Below are positions 11,691 through 23,000 of a stretch of DNA of 64,000 bases, piece after piece. The position numbers and the translations under genes are program-made. The first letter of the stretch is position 1. The number at the start of each line of letters is the position of its first letter. The stretch is from Owenia fusiformis (Eukaryota; Annelida; Polychaeta; Sabellida; Oweniidae): assembly GCA_903813345.2 (NCBI GenBank), contig CAIIXF020000007.1:2981730-3045729 (forward strand), in the 5' to 3' direction. The notes under the pieces are model-generated. The model saw nothing but the letters and a program-made list of their open reading frames with translations. It was not told where the DNA came from and did not search any database.

Positions 11691-11985
11691 ATAAAAATGT
11701 CTGGCTGGGGGCCTGGCCGCCCCCCCCCCCTTGGGTCGGCCCAGAAAAAAAATTGGGCCAAAAAATGTTTGGCCAAAAAGGCTTTAAGGCCCCAAAAAGT
11801 GGGCCTATTGGTCATTACAGGGCCTTTTAAGGTTATATTTAAATTCAGGCCAAATTTTGAAGAAAATGGGCCTCAAAATTTCTAAATTCGGGCCCATTTC
11901 GAGGTTTTAGGGGCCCGGAAGTTTTTTTCTCTGATCTGAAATTTGACCCCCCCCCCTTGTTGGTTCCCAGATCCCCCCTGTTTAT
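11690..11985. repeat. GGCC-rich repeat with C and G homopolymers
   Basis: Runs of ten or more C occur near 11720 and 11945, and the intervening sequence is rich in GGGCC and GGCCAAA. It resembles the outer part of the foldback element at 7098-7940. Frames open here are compositional, not genes. Confidence 0.5.
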
Positions 11986-12600
11986 ATGAGAAAGAGTCGA
12001 AGGCATGCAAGGCGAATCCTGGAAACCCGGGTTCGGGAAAGCAGGGTTCACTGTTTGTTTCCGTTGACAACTGTGCGAAACTACATTCATAATTCATACG
12101 ACAGTGAACAGGAGGTTTACAGTCAGACCCGGGTGCGCCAATCCCTTATTTAAATGTGTGTTTCGCGGACCAGTGTTTAAGGCCATTCCAAACGAAATAA
12201 GTGTTTAATGAGGCCACGAAATATAAAAGTTCGTTTTATTAGAATTTTATACGTGTTATTTTTTATCTACCAAGACGTTAAACATATTAGAAAAAGTTAT
12301 GTATTATGATTGGTCTAAAATGTGCAAAGCTAGAAGACCCCTTATATTCGTTCGTTCTCTATTTTGACTAAGATAATGTATCAGGTCAACGGCTACTAAA
12401 GCAAGGAAAAGTGACCAGTAGAGATGAGGAACTTGACATACTATACTATTTTTATTCATAAATATGGATAATATTTGATTTAAATACAATTACGAGCTAT
12501 TACCATCCTCCAGTGTTGACAATTTCTGTTGTGTCAGTCTGGGCCAAAATCTTACAATATTACAATTGATAACAAGGATCTTCAAATAAAAGCAATTAAA
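11986..12600. other. Intergenic, no gene seen
   Basis: AT-rich sequence without splice-bounded open frames or clear repeats. Confidence 0.4.
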
Positions 12601-12947
12601 TCCAGGTTTGAAAACTCCCGAAAATAACACGAATGACACTAATTATTAACCGTTCACATTTTTGCATAGGCGGATTTGGATGACGGCAAACCCGGGTTTT
12701 GAGGGCGCATCATACAAGACACTTTATAACCCTATGCGCAAAACATCTCGTTAAAAGTCCGTTGTAGTTAAGTCAACATATCCATAGTTAAGAGTTAATT
12801 ACGAGGAACCCTTCTAATAAAAACAATGAAAATTCTGGTTTGAAAAGTATCGAAAATAACACGAACGAGTCAAATAATGCACCGTTCGTTTTTTTGCAAA
12901 GGCGGGTTTGGATGATGGCAAACCCGGGTTTTGAGGGCGCGACTTAT
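12601..12947. repeat. Direct repeat pair of ~112 bp
   Basis: Positions 12601-12712 and 12835-12947 share GAAAATAACACGAA, then GGATTTGGATGA or GGGTTTGGATGA, and both end GCAAACCCGGGTTTTGAGGG. The spacing is about 235 bp. They look like parts of a diverged larger element. Confidence 0.65.
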
Positions 12948-12973
12948 GGCAACGAGTGCTTCTGGTTTATATG

Positions 12974-13365
12974 CAGGCGCGTATCGTGGTCATTTTGCAA
13001 GGGTACGCCCCCGTATGTGGATGAATAATGTGTGAAGATGAATGCGATTTTTGGCATATGATTTTTCGTGCAGACCTACCATAGGTTCTGGGTCGATATA
13101 AAGATGGCAGCACGAACGTACAAGAATGACGCAACTCTGAATCACGAAAAAATTTGAATCTTTGAATCACGAAAACAGTGAATGGCAATGAGGGAATCGA
13201 GAACTTATTGTTAATACACTTGTACGACAAAGGTTTACACATCATCAAAGAAAATAACAGTAAAATACTGAATTTCATGTTTTTTCAAAATATTTTTTCA
13301 AAATATTTTTTCAAATTCAAACAGTACGCCTGGGCGTATTTTGCGTACATGACGATACGCGTCTG
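12974..13365. mobile_element. MITE with CAGRCGCGTATCGT ends and 5-bp target repeat
   Basis: The ends are CAGGCGCGTATCGT and ACGATACGCGTCTG. ATATG lies on both sides as a 5-bp direct repeat. Next inward are GTACGCCC and its complement. It resembles the element at 36954-37239, which also has a 5-bp flank repeat. Confidence 0.7.
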
Positions 13366-14179
13366 ATATGGGTAAGTAGCCTTTGCAGATTATTGACATA
13401 GACATACATGGAGGCATAGACTCATCCTCCGATTGCAGGGTTCCAGACATCATCCACAAAGTTCCTTCTTGGAAGAAGGAGGTACGAGTTCTGGAGGCCG
13501 CGTGTTCGGAGGATTGCATAGACTTTGATTCAGTGTTGTATGTACCTGGGCGGATACACTGTATTTAAAATTGGATCCCCGTCAAGGTTTACATACAGTC
13601 CCCTACCCGCATCCTCCGATCACAGGGCTTCAAAATCCAGAATATATTCTTTCTTTTTACGGAAGAAGGAGATAAGGATTCTGGATACCTGCTTAGGAGG
13701 ATGCCTACCCGGGATGATATGTATCACAGTCACGGATCACGACCTGTTGTAATCGTTCGCATATTTGGCGCATTCTTTAGTTTGGGGATTCCCCACCTGC
13801 AAAACTCTGTGAACTTCTCTTCGAATCGTACTTTCTATACAAATTTAATCACATCTCATGACTTGGTACTTCTATAAAAGTGTGAGTATAGATTTGAACA
13901 TATATTTTAGCTTATAAAACTTTTACTAGACATCCCCTAGCCAGGACTAGTCAGACTAGGACTTCACGATTTTCTGGCAATTTTTTCGTTGTTCACTCAC
14001 TCTAGGGACCACAGAGGTCTAATTCTCGGCTCGTATCTGTTACTTCAGTTTAATAAATAAGGAATAATGAAGATTGATAGTGGTCACTTTGTGTATCTTG
14101 TATTCATCATCATCATCATCATTTGAATACACAGTTGATCAATTTTACTGATCATTATATGGCGGGTTAGTACGAGAAA
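13366..14179. other. Intergenic with one diverged direct repeat
   Basis: About 13423-13530 and 13607-13712 are diverged direct copies, each starting CATCCTCCGAT, containing GGAAGAAGGAG and ending with an AGGAT inverted relative of its start. No gene is supported. Confidence 0.45.
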
Positions 14180-14577
14180 GTAAAACATGAACATCAACCA
14201 CATGCTATCTATTGCAAGACTTACGCCTGCCACAACCGTCGCCATGTTAATCAGTGTTTTTAAGTATCGCAAGGATCCTGCCATGACCGTGGTAGTGTTA
14301 TCGTGTAAGCCTGGTATAACCGTGACAATGCTGTATAATATTGCAAGGCCTGTCATGACCCTGGAAGTGTTATCGTGGAAGCCTGGCACGACCGTAGCCT
14401 TTATTGTGGTTTATAAGCGAATGTGAATATTAATGTATAGTAGTAATTTTGATTTTGACATGATTAAGGTAGTTAAACACCATGATCATAGTATTAAACT
14501 GCTTAATTGTAATGACAATCACTTAAAATTGTTTAAGGATATTCCTGGCATTAATGTCATACATATTTAAGAGTCAT

Positions 14578-14831
14578 TGCAATACATTATAACGGTCATA
14601 GTAGGACTAAGCCGAATTTTCTACATTACCACCCTCATACCTGGCCTTGCAATACTATATTTGTCACGGTCATACCAGGCTTTGCGATCCCATAGTACAT
14701 TGTCACGGTCATGCCAGGTTTTGAAATACACATTGTCACGGTCACTTATAGCAATCATAAATTTCTACATTACCACTCTCATACCCGAACTTGGAATACT
14801 ATATCACATTGCCACGGCGGTCATACCAAGC
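14578..14831. repeat. ~50-bp minisatellite, left part
   Basis: Diverged units with CATACCAGGC, TTGCAATACTATAT and ATTGTCACGGTCAT. They are continuous in type with the array at 16543-16970, so the sequence between looks inserted. Confidence 0.65.
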
Positions 14832-16540
14832 AGTGGCGTAGCCAGGATTTGGTGACCAGGGGTTCTATTTTTATGTTATTCACAAATCCCCCCCCTTCAC
14901 TGGGGTTCCTCAAATAAAAACATTTTTGTGCAATTTGTACAATTTACACTCCCTACAAAAGTTTGGCAATCCCAACCAACCCATTAGATTATGTGTTAAA
15001 GCATCCTTAGTTTGAATTCTTATTTGCATAATTTGTAAACAAAAAACTACTTTGGGAGTGCAAATATAAAATGACATTATTTTGATACCTTCATTAAGTT
15101 ATGTAGACAATTTGAATTTTATTTAACAAAAATGATGTCTCTACGTTAAACAGTCTGAAAGTAATAGACTTTATCAAGAAACCGCTCCCATCGAAATAAC
15201 ATTATTTTGCAGGAGGAATATTGTTGGAAGCCAGTTCGGATCAAATGCACTTAGTTATTGAAAATTTGGCAGACACCCTCTACTCTGAAAGATCGTTCTT
15301 CTATGATAGCTTTTCACAACGTTTACACGAAGGCTTTTTAAACTATCCTGGATAGTCGTATTACTGATGAAAACACCTGTTATTTCAATAAGTGAGTCTC
15401 AGTTATGCTTTGTTTTAAAAAAAGTTATAAATATTTCTTTGAAAGTCCCCGGAGCTGGTAAGTCCCCCGGACCAAATCAACTGCAATTGATAATAAAAAC
15501 GTTTTGAGGCATATAGATCATTTATAAATACAAGCGACTGTTCGAATGTGATACATATTTTGTTAAGTTCAGACGGCTTGATAACAAAATAGGCCTCCAT
15601 TTTGAATATTAATACCATATAATTTTTATTATGATTTTTATTGTTTTTTATTATGTAATTTATTCGCTAAACAAATCATGAATGACATTAACATGATCCA
15701 CCAACGTTTGATTTTCGTGAAAATGGAGAGCAAGTACACTAAAACGATAACAATATAAACATTATATAATCTCTAAGATGAGTGGAGTGTATCTGAAAAA
15801 ACAAAACTTTTTTTGCAATGGATTCATTTTTCCTTAAAAAAGGGGATGGGTAATAAATACTCGTTTGAACAAATGCTTGTGTTTATAAATGCTTTTAAAT
15901 AACTCATTTCACAACGTTTTTATTATTTAACGCAATTGATTTGGTTTAGAGGATTTGCCAGCCCCATGGACGAAATATTTCGAATTTTAATTGAAATAAA
16001 ACAAAACAGAGAGAACATGTGTTTCATCAATATCACGACTATTCCAGATTTCATTCGTGTAAATGTTTCGGAGTATGCGACTTCTGCTTTGTTTTCAATA
16101 ACTTTCATTAACTTCGTATTGGACATAAACTGGCTTAAAAAAATTCCTACAAAAGACTGATTTAGCCATTGCCCAAGATGATTTATTTTGTCCGAGAAGA
16201 AGCAGCTTTTAATAATTGTGCGAAATTATTGTTATTTCTAAATGTAAAATCTCATGCTATTGGATCTTCCCAAAATTAAACGATCTCACCCCATGCCTAA
16301 GTTTGCCAAACTTCTTGAGAGAAGAGTAACTTCACTGTGACATGTTTTTAACAAAATAAGGCTCTGGTGTTCACGACAACAAATATCAATTCATTTACTG
16401 GTCATATATGTAGTTCTCAAATTGCAAAGTAATTTAATGCATCTGGTTATTGCTATGATTTTTCCGCAAAATAATATTTTGGGAAATCGTGACCGGGGGT
16501 TCGTTCGAACCCACCGAACCCCCGCTGCCTACGGCTATGC
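14832..16540. mobile_element. hAT-like insertion within the minisatellite (ends tentative)
   Basis: It starts CAGTGGCGTAGCCAGG, a widespread hAT-type tip. The right side carries CGAACCCCCGCTGCCTACGG immediately before the minisatellite resumes. A C-run at about 14889-14896 and a short TACACTCCC-type inverted pair at about 14946-15063 lie inside. No intact transposase frame is seen and the right tip is degenerate. Confidence 0.4.
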
Positions 16541-16542
16541 CA

Positions 16543-16975
16543 AGCCTTGCAATACTATATTACATTGTCACGGCCATGCCAGGCCTTGCAGTACTATATT
16601 ACATTGCCACGGTCATGCCAGGCTTTGCAATACACAGTGTCACGGTTATAGCAGTCCTAATCGTAAATTTCTACATTACCACTCTCTTACCTGAACTTGC
16701 AATACTATACTACATTGTCACGGTCATGCCAGGCCTTGCAGAACTATATAACATTGTCGCGGTCATGCCAGGCCTTGCAGTACTACAGTATATTACATTG
16801 TCACGGTCATGCCAGGCCTTGCAGTACTATATTACATTGTCACGGTCATGCCAAGCCTTGCAGAACTATATTACATTGTCACGGTCATGGCAGGCATTGC
16901 AATTTAATACAGCATTGTCGCGGCTATACCAGGCTTTCACGATAACATTACCACGGTCATGGCAGGATCCTTGCG
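16543..16975. repeat. ~50-bp minisatellite, main array
   Basis: About eight units follow the pattern CATGCCAGGCCTTGCAGTAC, then TATATTACATTGTCACGG. Open frames through it are by-products of the repeat and not genes. Confidence 0.8.
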
Positions 16976-17128
16976 CTACTTAAAAACACTGAATAACATG
17001 GTGACGGTTACGCCAGGCGTTAGTCTTGCAACAGATAGGGTCTCACATCAACAACAAGTTCATGAGCTAAAAACAGTGTTTAGAAGGGAATAAAAAGTTA
17101 AAATAATAGGTTAAAAGACAGTATGAGA

Positions 17129-17440
17129 TTAAGGCATGGGTGTAAGGTAGTGAGTCTTGAACTGGTCTAAGCTCTCTGCCGATACAATGCTGTCAGGTAG
17201 TATGTTCCAATCAGGTATGGTGCGTGGGAAAAAGGAATGGAGCATTGCATCCTTCCTGCAACTGTACCTCTGGAAGCTCTCACTATTTGTAGTCCTTGAT
17301 CTGCGCAGGAGAGGTATGAGGTATGTGTCTGATGGGATTGCAACAAGTTGTTGTTTGATCTTATACATCATCGTCAAACGTTGTTGCTGTCTCCTCGTTT
17401 CAAGTGTTGTCCATTGTAGTGTATTCCTCTAGGACTACAA
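17129..17440 (-). pseudogene. LINE ORF2 3' end (non-LTR reverse transcriptase C-terminus)
   Basis: The minus strand encodes WTTLETRRQQQRLTMMYKIK, then VAIPSDTYLIPLLRRSR, then SFFPRTIPDWNILPDSIV and a stop at the low-coordinate end. The L-x-RR-x-x-x-RL-x-MMYKI block, the SFFPRTI-x-x-WN-x-LP block and the terminal SLDxFK are hallmarks of many animal non-LTR retrotransposon ORF2 C-termini. An in-frame stop lies upstream near 17435, and no polymerase core is present, so this is a 5'-truncated copy. Confidence 0.8.
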
Positions 17441-17469
17441 ATTTGTATATCATAGGCCGCTTCCCAATG

Positions 17470-17550
17470 TGCCCTGGGGTCGCTTAGTGGTTTAGCTCAT
17501 ATGTGGTCCTTTAATTACAAGAGGTCACTGGTTTAGGTCTACCATGAAAG
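17470..17550 (+). repeat. tRNA-like SINE head (weak)
   Basis: GTCGCTTAGTGGTTTAGCTC resembles a tRNA A-box region, and CACTGGTTTAGGTCTACC about 40 bp on is B-box-like. I could not fold a clean cloverleaf, so a decayed tRNA-derived SINE is the most I would suggest. Confidence 0.25.
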
Positions 17551-17739
17551 CCCATGGGTCTACCATGCGTACATAAGATTTATCTGAATTATACAAAGAT
17601 TTCGTATTTAAAATAAAATCTGAACATTCTGTTCGATATATATCATGTTTTTGTCAAGAACATGTAAATTCACAAGAGATGTGTTTCAGTAGTATAGTGT
17701 TTTTGGCACTAGTCGAAGACTATGATTTTCTCGCGGGAC

Positions 17740-17990
17740 ATATTTTTTAGACCCAGTGCCCAAAGTTTGCAGGATTTTGCGGGACATCCACCTAAATTTG
17801 AGGGACATTTAAGGGATTTGCGTGATTGCTATAATAGGCCAAATTTTGATCAAATTCGAGGAATTCACCAAAGAATTCATAGAGGGACAGACTTTTTAGA
17901 CAAAGTGCCCTAAATTGGCAGGATTTCGCGGGACATCCACTTAAATTTGCAGGATGTCACTGGACATTCTAGGGATTTGCGTGATTGGAA
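17740..17990. repeat. ~165-bp direct repeat
   Basis: Two copies share GCAGGATTT, GCGGGACATCCAC and AGGGATTTGCGTGATTG. A diverged relative lies at 19026-19170. Both resemble the inside of the element at 18079-18582, which also carries TGTCCCGC. Confidence 0.6.
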
Positions 17991-18078
17991 CTTAATGTAA
18001 AAGTACTCAAATCAAACTTTCAGATGCTGATTAATCAAATATAATGCACTTAACTTAAATAAACGTCAACACAATTTC

Positions 18079-18582
18079 CAGGCCTGTCAACTGTCCCGCA
18101 ATTTGAGTATTTGTCACGCATTTGCTGAAGAATTTGAAGTCACGCCAGTTATTTTTGCGTGACAGAAAATGTCACGCAAATACGCATTTTACCTGGTAAT
18201 TGTCAAGCAAAAATATTTCTGTAGAAAAATTTCTAATAAAGATCGTCTACACAGCAAAAATACGAACGCCGGGAAAAAATGTACGCATTTCGTTAGGACT
18301 TCTCACGCGAATTACGTATATGTCACGCATTCCGTTCGAATTTTTTCGTACCTACCCCCCCCCCCCCCCCCCCCCCCCGTTGATGTATGTTTGAAAAGCG
18401 AGCGTATCGAGCGCGAAAAATTTGAGGTGTTCAAAATTGGGAAAATGTAATAAAATTTAAACCAAGGTGTTCAAAATTTGGATCAAGGTGTTCAGATTTG
18501 GACCAAGGTGTCCACATTTTGAGGGGAGGTGTTCAACATTTCCAAGTCACTCATGTTAGGTGTTCCAAAGTTGACAGGCCTG
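18079..18582. mobile_element. hAT-like MITE with CAGGCCTGTCAAC ends
   Basis: The ends CAGGCCTGTCAAC and GTTGACAGGCCTG are perfect inverted repeats, flanked by AATTTC on both sides. The interior has several AGGTGTTC(A/C)A-type repeats and a run of about 20 C at 18355-18378. It is non-coding. Confidence 0.75.
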
Positions 18583-19571
18583 AATTTCACACAATAGGCA
18601 AACTTTATTGTAATTTATCAAAAACAAAAACCGTGCTTCAGGTGTGAGTACCGTAATACAACTAGAAATTCAAAATTTCTGAACAATACTTTGCACTTAT
18701 GGCGTTCATGACCAACTATGAAACGCTTACCCCCATAGTGTTTATATTAAAATGTACCTATTCATATAGGGGTTCGATTAATCTACATCAAATTGTAGGG
18801 AGTCAGGTTACTTTTCGAGATATCAGCATTCATTTATTGTAACTCGCGTTTGCTAACATTTGCTCTGTTCTGAAATGAAGGTCAAACGCGTAGTAAAAAC
18901 GCCAACGTTGGAACTATTTGTAAAGTACATCCCTATTTTCGTAATTAACTTTTAAAATTAGGTAAACTTTACTCAAAAGTACAAAAAACTTAGCTTAATA
19001 TCACAAGATAATCACAATTTAGCCAATAGGGGATTGCAACAATTTTGGAAATTTGCGGAGGTCAAAGCCGACATTTGTGGGACTTCGCTGGACATTGCAG
19101 GACATGCAAATTAGCCTAATTTTGATCAAATTCGTTGGATAATCCCGCCATTCGCGGGACACTTGACAGCTCTGTGTACAGAAGTAATGGATCATCAACA
19201 TTTTTTATTAGACTATACCTTTACCATTACATATTATATACCATTTCTTATACCAGACATAGAACTGTACTGACTGTAGTTATGTAAGTATACATGTAGC
19301 TCTATCTGACCTCCTCTGCATATTAGAGAACCTTGAACCACCATACTTTTCAGAACAAAAAATGTATTCTGATGTATGAGCAATATGATGATATGGCATG
19401 ACATACATGAATGGCAATAGGATAAAGGTTCAATGAAGTCTGAAACTCCCTGAACACCAAAAGTTTACTACCCATAAATCTAATCATCTAAAATATACAA
19501 AAGTTTTATATAAGTTCATTGTACATGTGTGTCGCTAACATGTAGGGTTCTCATTTTGGATTGGCATTTCA
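18583..19571. other. Upstream region of the kinase gene
   Basis: No exon is supported. The diverged repeat at 19026-19170 lies here. A good acceptor (GGCATTTCAG) ends near 19572, so the first listed coding exon is probably preceded by at least one exon that I could not find. Confidence 0.45.
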
Positions 19572-19592
19572 GGGCAGATCCATGGATTACTG

Positions 19593-20039
19593 ATGTCTGA
19601 GATAAGCAAAAATTCAGCTATCAACAGAACTGCTGAAAATCTCAATAAATTACGATTAGACTCTCAACGTGGTGGAGATGGAGAGTGTAAGCATAGAGAC
19701 ACATTTGAAGACTTGGAGGGAAGACTTGAAAATAATGACAGTGAAGCAAATAGAAATGCTTCAATTGTTGAACTTAATGAGAACATTGCAGATGATGAGA
19801 TGGTTAACATAGATAATGTCAACGCTAACATGGTTACTACTAATGATAATAGTGAAGCAGTGGAAACAACAAGAAGCATATCCAGTGATAACAATAAAGA
19901 CCAGGTAACGGCTGATGTGAATATGGGTGACGTTATGGCAGATGATGTTGTAGATGATGTTTGCCAATGTCATGGGAAGGCAATGAGACCTACAGATTTA
20001 AATGTAGGAGCCTCTGGGGATCCTGGTGCTAACATCAAG
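19593..20039 (+). CDS. map3k14: Kinase gene exon 1 (acidic N-terminus)
   Basis: 149 codons from ATG at 19593 to donor AAG|GTACGT. It is rich in Asn, Asp and Glu, with a CQCHGK cluster near the end. The frame is open upstream to the acceptor near 19572, so a further 5' coding exon is possible. Confidence 0.65.
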
Positions 20040-23000
20040 GTACGTGGTTATGAGAGTACCAACTTTAAATAAATTTTAATTGTCGTTTGAAAAGGGTATC
20101 TTTCATAATTCTTCATGTTCTTTTCATCTTTTAGGCATTTAAACACTTCAGCCATGAATGGCCAAGCTCTGGGTTCATTCAGCAGAATGTGGTGTACGGA
20201 ACTATAGAAGCCATGGAAGAATATTGCAGACATTTAAAGACAAAAATAGATAGATATCACAATCCCCTTCAGTGCTCTCACTCATATAGTGAAGGGATTC
20301 TAGTACATAAGGTAAACATATCTTTTTTAAATATATGATTTCATTTTGCCATGTTCTTTTCTAATGTGGTTATCTAGAAATTTAAAGATATTACTCTCTT
20401 AGTCTTAGCGTTAAAATCTATTGATCTATGGATAATGTCCAGTTGTTAACAGTTAGATGGAAGGAAGAGTGAAGTCAATTTTGTTGATGGGAGGGGGTCA
20501 ATGACGATTTCTTTCGCGAAGAAAGCTGCATTTTCAAAAAGTATTATAATAGGAGGACTAATCTGGTATTGTGATACCTAAGTATATATGATGTATTAAT
20601 TATTATACTTTATGCTTATTTAGTATTTGGTGCCAAAGTATAAAAGTGAAACAAACAAAATGCAATATAGTGAAGGTGCTGAGTTTGCGAAAGCTGAAGG
20701 TGAAAAGCATAGTGGAGGCCATGGAATCACATACCCAGTGACAGATACCTCAACTAATCATCAGTTTATCATGAAGAAGGTTTGTTTAAATGGATCCCAT
20801 TAGTTATCAGGGGATCATTAATAGAAACGTAAAGTTAAAGTGAAGTTACAAATTTGTTAATCAATTGTCGTAACCATGGACATAATGTAATGATATCATA
20901 TATATATAGTTTCTGTAAATGCCCCCCCCCCCAGATTATTATCCCAATGAATAAAGTTTATTAGAAATGTAGAATGAAATTGAAAGAAAATGGTTTTGCT
21001 CTAGAAAAGACTAACTCATATTTAAATTTTTGGTAATGATGAACCTAATTAAAGAGGCGATGAATTGGCATCCATTTGTATCTGAACTGTATTAGCTTAC
21101 ATCAATATTGGATGATTTTTGTCTACCATTTTGGATGAAACTGACTTCCTGATTGTGGACCTACAGAGTTTATGTCAGAACCCATATTTTATATATACTG
21201 AATGTGACATGAATTTCTCAAAACAACAAATAAAATATTATTACTAGAATAAACTTTTGTGGTAAGGCTGTATGTTTCATACAGTTGGGGACATAAATAA
21301 ATGACAGGTGGATTTGCTGAAGTGAGGATTTCCCATGTTAAAAATAAGAGAATTTACAAGAGGCCATAAATCAGTGGATGAGATTATACAAAATGTAAAA
21401 TATACAAATTTTAAGGGATATGTATCTAGACAATAATGGAAATTATGGGCTTTCAGACCACCATAATTAGGAAATGGTGATCGAAAATCGACCTGTCATT
21501 TATTTTTGTCCCCAACTGTAACTCTAACACAAATATATGATGCAGTTATCATTCATCATCAATGTGATAAAAGATATTTGATGAATAACTCAAATGTAAC
21601 AAAATCAATGTGACTTAAAGGCAGACTGTAACATACAGCCGCCAAAATAAGGATTGAAAGGTGTTCACAACAACTACATGTATCAGCTCATCTTTATTTC
21701 GACAGACCGGAAGTGAATTTTCGAGTTGAGTAAATGGTGATAATGTTCTGTTTTATGAAGCAGGGAAGTCAAGACATTACTAATATTAATCATAGTGAAC
21801 ATTAGAAGATCAGTTAGAAGCATTTAAAATCACATCCACAACAAAATCTGAATAATTGAAATATTCACACGCGGACGTCACAGAACGCACTTCCAGTTTT
21901 ACAATCAATGATTTTATCAATCAAAAAATGTTTTTATGAATTTATCCGATATCTGCTGGAATATGGTATGTATACTTGTGTTGATTGTTAAAATACAAAA
22001 TAGGTGGGGTAAAGAATATTGTCGCGCGCCAGACTCCCGCCGAGTACCCGTACTCCCTCGGAGAAGGTCTGGTGGCGATGATAAGGGATTCGGAGGTGTT
22101 TATCACGGGCGCCGAGCTGGTTTGGTGCTTCAGCTGTCACTGAGCTAGGAGATGGAAAACACAATGTAAAAAACAATCAATTACGGGATTTTAACAATCT
22201 ATTCAACACTACAATTACTATAACAATCAATTTCAAAATGTCCTCAAATGCCTTTATGGCCAGTAATACAATAATGTCTCTATATATAAGCATGAGTCGA
22301 AAAACACTCTGGCTCTGAGTTCGTCTGTCTCTACGCTACTCTGCCATACTCTGCTCTCTGCTCTGCTTGTCTGCTCTGCTCTCTAATGTACTCGGCTCTG
22401 CTCTCTGCAATACTCTGCTTGTCTACTCTGCTCTGCTCTGCTTGAAAAGAGCTCTCCCTCTTGAGCTATCTCGTCTTTGGGAAGGAGCCCTGGCTCCGGA
22501 AGTAACCTCTGCTTCGGGAGTCGCCTTGTCACGGGAGTAACCACCTTTAAACTCTCCTCAAAAGAGTGCTTTCACTCTATGAGCTACACTGTCTCTTGGA
22601 AGGGGTCCAGGCTCCGGGAATAACCTCTGCTCTTGGAGTCACCACTTCTCAGGATATACCTCTCTACAACCTCTGCTCAATTCACTCTTGAGCTACACTG
22701 TCTCTTGGAAGGGGTCCAGGCTCCGGGAGTATCCTCTGCTCTTGGAGTCGTCACTTCTCAGGAGAAACCTCTGCTCTCGAACGAGATCCACACACTGGGA
22801 ATACCTCAGCTCCGGGAATCGCCTCGTCTCAGGAGTAACCTCTACTCTTGAACGAGATCCACACACTGCTAGTACCTCAGCCCCGGGGATCGCCTCGTTT
22901 CAGGAGTAACCTCTACTCAAAGAGTGCTCTCACTCAATGAGCTATACTGTCTCCAAAGAGTAACTTCTACTCAAAGAGTGCTCTCACTCAATGAGCTACA

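Larger units (their letters stand above)
14180..17062. mobile_element. Foldback structure with tandem-repeat arms
   Basis: The left arm (about 14180-14405) is the inverted counterpart of about 16900-17060: both carry the same ordered landmarks, including CAAGGATCCTGCCATGACCG and a CTATCT/AGATAG block with TTGCAAGAC. Much of the interior is a tandem repeat of CCAGGCCTTGCA...GTCACGGTCATG. The middle is interrupted by hAT-like sequence. No transposase is seen. Long arms built of short tandem repeats are typical of foldback-type elements. Confidence 0.6.

Noticed and set aside
16422-16983. Overlapping open frames up to 164 codons in the 16.4-17.0 kb minisatellite
   Set aside because: They are translations of the ~50-bp tandem repeat in several frames, with no start context, splice logic or domain.
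18353-18380. Run of about 20 C as a possible regulatory G-quadruplex
   Set aside because: A bare homopolymer inside a MITE is better explained by replication slippage, and its exact length is unreliable in assemblies.
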